Of a stretch of DNA of 40,026 bases, positions 36,360 to 40,026 are shown in pieces. The translations under genes were made by a program, and so were the position numbers. The DNA lies in assembly GCF_001682855.1 (NCBI RefSeq), contig NZ_MAQW01000030.1, positions 295,940 through 335,965 on the forward strand. Direction: 5' to 3'. Within the stretch, counting starts at the first letter, position 1. Each line of letters begins with the position of its first letter. The DNA is from Bacillus sp. FJAT-27264 (GTDB lineage Bacteria; Bacillota; Bacilli; Paenibacillales; Paenibacillaceae). The notes under the pieces were generated by a model. It was not told where the DNA came from. It searched no databases and saw only the letters and a program-made list of their open reading frames with translations.

Positions 36360-36400
36360 AAAAAAACAGCCCTCGTCTCTAAAAAAGAGACGAGGGCTGT
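36360..36400 (-). terminator. Regulated terminator of the argS T-box
   Basis: Stem ACAGCCCTCGTCTCT with its exact complement, 5-nt loop, and a run of seven Ts on the minus strand. It competes with the T-box antiterminator formed around 36404-36420. Confidence 0.92.
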
Positions 36401-36612
36401 TAGCGCTCGCGGTACCACTCTTGTTGCCGGACCTACGGTCCAGCCACCTCACAGGTTAACGGCCTTCTGCCGGGACTTCCTATTGTTATGTTCAGAAGTC
36501 CATCTCACGGGTGCGCTTCATTATAAGTTCCGCACCGGCTTTCACTTACCCGGCTCGCTGAGGGCTGGAATCCCATAATTACTCTCCCGATCATCGATTG
36601 TCATATTAATTT
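36360..36612 (-). promoter_or_regulatory. T-box riboswitch of argS (Arg specifier)
   Basis: The leader is read on the minus strand. The conserved T-box GAGTGGTACCGCGAGCG lies at 36404-36420, and a perfect 15-bp terminator (36366-36380 with 36386-36400) followed by seven Us ends it. Stem I is visible: CGGG pairs with CCCG, AGAGTA faces the strand GAAGCGCA, ATTAT pairs with ATAAT, and an apical CCGG/CCGG hairpin sits on top. Between GAAG and the following A the specifier is CGC (plus-strand 36513-36515), an arginine codon. A GGACTTC/GAAGTCC hairpin follows. Uncharged tRNA-Arg would stabilise the antiterminator and switch argS on. Confidence 0.92.
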
Positions 36613-36617
36613 GTCTA

Positions 36618-36645
36618 AGTATACCTAATTTTCCCAAGAAAGCAA
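36618..36645 (-). promoter_or_regulatory. SigA promoter of the argS leader
   Basis: On the minus strand TTGCTT (36640-36645), 16-bp spacer, TATACT (36618-36623). The transcript would begin about 36611, just before stem I of the T-box. Confidence 0.7.
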
Positions 36646-36663
36646 TAGTCATTCCCTATTTTT

Positions 36664-36836
36664 GTTAACGGCCTTCTACCGGGATTTCCTATTGTTATGT
36701 TTAGAAGTCTATCTCATGGGTGTGCTTCATTATTAGCTCCGCATCGGCTTTTACTCTCCCGATCATCTATTATCATATTAATTTGTCTAAGTAAACTTAA
36801 TTTTTTTCAAGAAAGCAATAGCCATTTCTATATTTG
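36664..36836 (-). repeat. Decayed tandem duplicate of the argS T-box leader and promoter
   Basis: This stretch repeats 36455-36663 with an offset of 209 bp: the stem I strands, the stem II/III region and the promoter are all recognisable. About 37 bp of stem I, between short TTAC/TACT repeats, are deleted. The specifier triplet has changed from CGC to CAC, the -10 from TATACT to TTTACT, and the spacer from 16 to 17. The duplicate lacks the T-box core and terminator, so it is probably non-functional. Confidence 0.85.
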
Positions 36837-37002
36837 CTAGCAGCCGAGAAATTAAATCCCTCTATATCTTATAGCATTGTAATGTATGTCCACACGGACC
36901 GTAGCAATCTCGAATATTACTATAATGAGGCACTGATTTATAGATGCTAGTGATAATGATAGTGTCGAAGCTTCTAAATCTATAGCAAAAGGAGTTGGAG
37001 AA

Positions 37003-40000
37003 ATGAGCTTTTTATCAACAGGGCCGATAGAGAACGGGATATCGCCGGTGAGTGGGATAAGACCGACTCAACAAGTAATTGTTAAAATTGATAACCGCAG
37101 TTCCTCTACTATCTCTTCGGTTGGGATTTTCGGATATTATCTGAACGGAGAAAGGACGCAATATGTTCATGAGATACTGACTCTAGTACCGAATCAGGTG
37201 ATCACCCGAGAATATTACGCTAATTTTGACGGCTTCGAGTTTCTTTTTACAACACAGATTGATCCTCTGGTTGATGATCCTACCCAAATCTCCGTATGGG
37301 GTGTTGATCCCGAAGGGCAACTGGTAACTGCACATCGACTTGTCTCCTCTGAATTATTGCGAGGGCCAGTTGGTATAACCGGTGCAACAGGTGCTACTGG
37401 TGCAACCGGAGCCAGAGGAGCCACTGGAGCGACGGGAGTCACCGGCGAAACGGGAGCAACTGGAGCGACTGGTGGGACCGGAGCAACTGGTGGGACAGGC
37501 GAGACCGGAGCAACTGGAGCGACTGGCGAGACTGGAGCGACTGGCGAGACTGGAGCGACTGGAGCGACTGGCGAAACTGGAGCGACTGGTGAAACTGGAG
37601 CGACTGGAGCCACTGGTGAGACTGGAGCCACTGGAGCGACTGGGGCAACTGGAGCGACTGGTGAGACTGGAGTGACTGGAGCGACTGGAGCAACTGGCGA
37701 GACTGGAGCGACTGGTGAGACTGGAGCGACTGGTGAGACCGGAGCCACTGGCGAGACCGGAGCGACTGGGGCAACTGGAGCGACTGGCGAAACTGGAGCG
37801 ACTGGCGAAACTGGAGCGACTGGTGAAACTGGAGCGACTGGTGAGACTGGGGCAACTGGAGCGACTGGTGAGACTGGAGCCACTGGTGAGACCGGAGCAA
37901 CTGGTGAGACTGGCGAGACCGGAGCGACTGGCGAGACTGGGGCGACTGGGGCGACAGGTGAGACTGGAGCGACTGGTGAGACCGGAGCGACTGGAGCGAC
38001 TGGTGAGACCGGAGCCACTGGTGAGACCGGAGCGACCGGGGCGACTGGCGAGACTGGAGCGACTGGTGAGACTGGAGCCACTGGCGAGACTGGTGAGACT
38101 GGAGCCACTGGTGAGACCGGAGCCACTGGTGAGACCGGAGTGACTGGAGCGACTGGTGAGACTGGAGCAACTGGCGAGACTGGCGAGACTGGAGCGACTG
38201 GTGAGACTGGAGCCACTGGTGAGACCGGAGCGACTGGTGAGACCGGAGCGACTGGTGAGACCGGAGCGACCGGAGCCACTGGCGAGACCGGAGCGACTGG
38301 TGAGACTGGAGCCACTGGCGAGACCGGAGCGACCGGAGCGACTGGTGAGACTGGAGCAACTGGAGCGACTGGTGAGACTGGAGTGACTGGAGCAACTGGA
38401 GCGACTGGTGAGACTGGAGCGACTGGTGAGACCGGAGCGACTGGGGCAACTGGAGCGACTGGCGAGACCGGAGCCACTGGTGAGACTGGAGCAACTGGTG
38501 AGACTGGAGCCACTGGTGAGACTGGAGCAACGGGCGGGACCGGAGCAACTGGGGCAACTGGCGAGACTGGAGCAATTGGTGAGACTGGGGCGACTGGTGA
38601 GACTGGAGCAACGGGCGGGACCGGAGCAACTGGGGCAACTGGCGAGACTGGAGTCACTGGTGAGACCGGAGCGACTGGTGAGACTGGAGCGACTGGTGAG
38701 ACTGGCGAAACTGGAGCAACTGGAGCGACTGGTGAGACTGGCGAAACTGGAGCAACCGGAGCGACCGGGGCGACTGGTGAGACCGGAGCGACTGGTGAGA
38801 CCGGAGCCACTGGCGAGACTGGGGCAACTGGCGAGACTGGAGCGACTGGGGCAACTGGAGCGACTGGAGCGACTGGAGCGACTGGTGAGACCGGAGCGAC
38901 TGGTGAGACTGGAGCCACTGGCGAGACTGGAGCAACTGGCGAGACTGGAGCGACTGGAGCGACTGGCGAGACCGGAGCGACTGGTGAGACCGGAGCGACT
39001 GGAGCCACTGGCGGGACTGGAGCGACTGGAGCCACTGGCGAGACTGGGGCAACTGGCGAGACTGGAGCAACTGGTGAGACTGGGGCGACTGGTGAGACTG
39101 GAGCAACGGGCGGGACCGGAGCAACTGGGGCAACTGGCGAGACTGGAGTCACTGGTGAGACCGGAGCGACTGGTGAGACTGGAGCGACTGGTGAGACTGG
39201 CGAAACTGGAGCAACTGGAGCGACTGGTGAGACTGGCGAAACTGGAGCAACCGGAGCGACCGGGGCGACTGGTGAGACCGGAGCGACTGGTGAGACCGGA
39301 GCCACTGGCGAGACTGGGGCAACTGGCGAGACTGGAGCGACTGGGGCAACTGGAGCGACTGGAGCGACTGGAGCGACTGGTGAGACCGGAGCGACTGGTG
39401 AGACTGGAGCCACTGGCGAGACTGGAGCAACTGGCGAGACTGGAGCGACTGGCGAGACTGGAGCGACTGGAGCGACTGGCGAAACTGGAGCGACTGGTGA
39501 AACTGGAGCGACTGGAGCCACTGGTGAGACTGGAGCCACTGGAGCGACTGGGGCAACTGGAGCGACTGGTGAGACTGGAGTGACTGGAGCGACTGGAGCA
39601 ACTGGCGAGACTGGAGCGACTGGTGAGACTGGAGCGACTGGTGAGACCGGAGCGACTGGTGAGACCGGAGCGACTGGAGCGACTGGCGAGACCGGAGCCA
39701 CTGGTGAGACTGGAGCAACTGGTGAGACTGGAGCCACTGGCGAGACCGGAGCGACTGGGGCAATTGGAGCGACTGGAGCGACTGGAACAACTGGCGAGAC
39801 TGGTGAAACTGGAGCCACTGGTGAGACCGGATCGACTGGGGCAACTGGCGAGACTGGAGCGACTGGTGAGACTGGGGCAACTGGAGCCACTGGCGAGACC
39901 GGAGCCACTGGCGAGACCGGAGCGACAGGTGAGACCGGAGCAACTGGCGAGACTGGAGCGACTGGCGAGACCGGAGAGACTGGAGCAACTGGAGCGACTG

Positions 40001-40026
40001 GAGCGACTGGTGAGACCGGAGCCACT
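37003..40026 (+). CDS. Collagen-like Gly-X-Thr repeat protein (3' end outside window)
   Basis: The open frame runs from ATG 37003 to the window edge: 1008 codons and no stop. AAAGGAG lies 9 nt upstream. Residues 1-120 form a non-collagenous head rich in beta-strand-like segments (VIVKIDNRSSSTISSVGIFG, then YYLNGERTQYVHEI and FEFLFTTQID), without a signal peptide. From G121 on there are 296 uninterrupted Gly-X-Y triplets, almost all Gly-Ala-Thr and Gly-Glu-Thr, with a few GVT, GGT, GAR and GAI and a single Pro at the start. Thr in the Y position recalls BclA-type exosporium filaments, where Thr is O-glycosylated and a C-terminal domain trimerises. The tail is not visible here. A spore-surface or cell-surface fibre is the best guess; the head domain is not one I recognise. 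Confidence 0.93.
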   Translation, partial: MSFLSTGPIENGISPVSGIRPTQQVIVKIDNRSSSTISSVGIFGYYLNGERTQYVHEILTLVPNQVITREYYANFDGFEFLFTTQIDPLVDDPTQISVWGVDPEGQLVTAHRLVSSELLRGPVGITGATGATGATGARGATGATGVTGETGATGATGGTGATGGTGETGATGATGETGATGETGATGATGETGATGETGATGATGETGATGATGATGATGETGVTGATGATGETGATGETGATGETGATGETGATGATGATGETGATGETGATGETGATGETGATGATGETGATGETGATGETGETGATGETGATGATGETGATGETGATGATGETGATGETGATGATGETGATGETGATGETGETGATGETGATGETGVTGATGETGATGETGETGATGETGATGETGATGETGATGETGATGATGETGATGETGATGETGATGATGETGATGATGETGVTGATGATGETGATGETGATGATGATGETGATGETGATGETGATGETGATGGTGATGATGETGAIGETGATGETGATGGTGATGATGETGVTGETGATGETGATGETGETGATGATGETGETGATGATGATGETGATGETGATGETGATGETGATGATGATGATGATGETGATGETGATGETGATGETGATGATGETGATGETGATGATGGTGATGATGETGATGETGATGETGATGETGATGGTGATGATGETGVTGETGATGETGATGETGETGATGATGETGETGATGATGATGETGATGETGATGETGATGETGATGATGATGATGATGETGATGETGATGETGATGETGATGETGATGATGETGATGETGATGATGETGATGATGATGATGETGVTGATGATGETGATGETGATGETGATGETGATGATGETGATGETGATGETGATGETGATGAIGATGATGTTGETGETGATGETGSTGATGETGATGETGATGATGETGATGETGATGETGATGETGATGETGETGATGATGATGETGAT
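37522..37745 (+). repeat. Long exact internal repeat of the collagen gene, pair 1 (first copy)
   Basis: These 224 bp recur without a difference at 39430-39653, offset 1908 bp (212 Gly-X-Y triplets). Both copies are in frame. The identity includes silent third positions, which shows recent duplication or gene conversion rather than simple selection on protein sequence. Confidence 0.85.
38551..38957 (+). repeat. Long internal repeat of the collagen gene, pair 2 (first copy)
   Basis: These 407 bp recur at 39046-39452, offset 495 bp (55 triplets), with one difference (38576 T against 39071 C, changing GAI to GAT). The second copy abuts the second copy of pair 1, so the right end of the visible gene is a patchwork of duplicated blocks. 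Confidence 0.85.
39046..39452 (+). repeat. Long internal repeat of the collagen gene, pair 2 (second copy)
   Basis: Near-exact copy of 38551-38957, one mismatch in 407 bp. It overlaps the start of the pair 1 second copy by about 23 bp. Confidence 0.85.
39430..39653 (+). repeat. Long exact internal repeat of the collagen gene, pair 1 (second copy)
   Basis: Exact copy of 37522-37745 in the same frame. Confidence 0.85.

Noticed and set aside
37215..40025. 936-residue minus-strand open frame of Ser-Pro-Val and Ala-Pro-Val repeats
   Set aside because: It is the reverse reading of Gly-X-Thr codons; it has no ribosome binding site or head domain, while the plus-strand frame has both. The other long Gln/Ser/Leu- and Glu/Arg/Leu-rich frames here are shadows as well.

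Overview
The window looks like a chromosomal segment of a spore-forming, carbohydrate-degrading Bacillota, most likely Paenibacillus or a close relative. The basis is the mixture of modular secreted chitinases with Thr/Pro linkers, an LplB/YtcP-type sugar importer, strong AGGAGG-like ribosome binding sites, a T-box leader on an aminoacyl-tRNA synthetase gene, and a BclA-like collagen repeat gene. No transposase, phage gene or CRISPR array was seen.

Layout. 1-621 holds no gene but carries a block of short palindromes and a 9-bp-based tandem repeat. 622-5159 (minus) holds two tandem secreted GH18 chitinases sharing near-identical chitin-binding modules. 5854-7833 (plus) has an ECF-sigma-like promoter, an NfeD protein, a stomatin-like SPFH protein and a DUF985 cupin. 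7989-8825 is a YvgN-like aldo/keto reductase; 8931-10775 (minus) is asparagine synthetase; 10920-11276 is a small unrecognised protein. A stand-alone tRNA-Arg(TCT) with its own promoter and terminator sits at 11472-11545, next to an inverted copy of the 1-170 palindrome block.

12035-24474 looks like one sugar regulon. A LacI repressor gene and a divergent beta-lactamase-fold hydrolase gene are flanked by near-identical palindromic operators. Downstream come a CE1-like esterase, two ABC permeases, a lipoprotein solute-binding protein, a GH3 beta-glucosidase and a 1113-aa GH94 phosphorylase. The long GH94 plus GH3 plus ABC importer matches the sophorooligosaccharide (beta-1,2-glucan fragment) utilisation genes described around lin1839 of Listeria innocua. 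The proposed path is import of beta-1,2-oligoglucosides, phosphorolysis by GH94 to glucose-1-phosphate, and hydrolysis of the residual sophorose by GH3. The two esterase-like enzymes may remove acyl decorations; that part is inference.

25352-32003 is a cydA-cydB-cydD-cydC operon (bd-type quinol oxidase and its thiol exporter/assembly ABC transporter) with an orphan OmpR-type response regulator gene directly behind it. 32179-34081 is a divergent LysR regulator and EamA exporter pair. 34463-36337 (minus) is argS, preceded by a readable T-box riboswitch whose specifier is CGC (Arg). Just upstream lies a decayed tandem duplicate of that leader and its promoter.

The most striking item is at the right edge. 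From 37003 a plus-strand gene runs off the window with a 120-residue non-collagenous head followed by at least 296 uninterrupted Gly-X-Y triplets, nearly all Gly-Ala-Thr or Gly-Glu-Thr. It contains large, almost exact internal duplications. The long minus-strand Ser-Pro-Val-Ala frames in this stretch are shadows of it.
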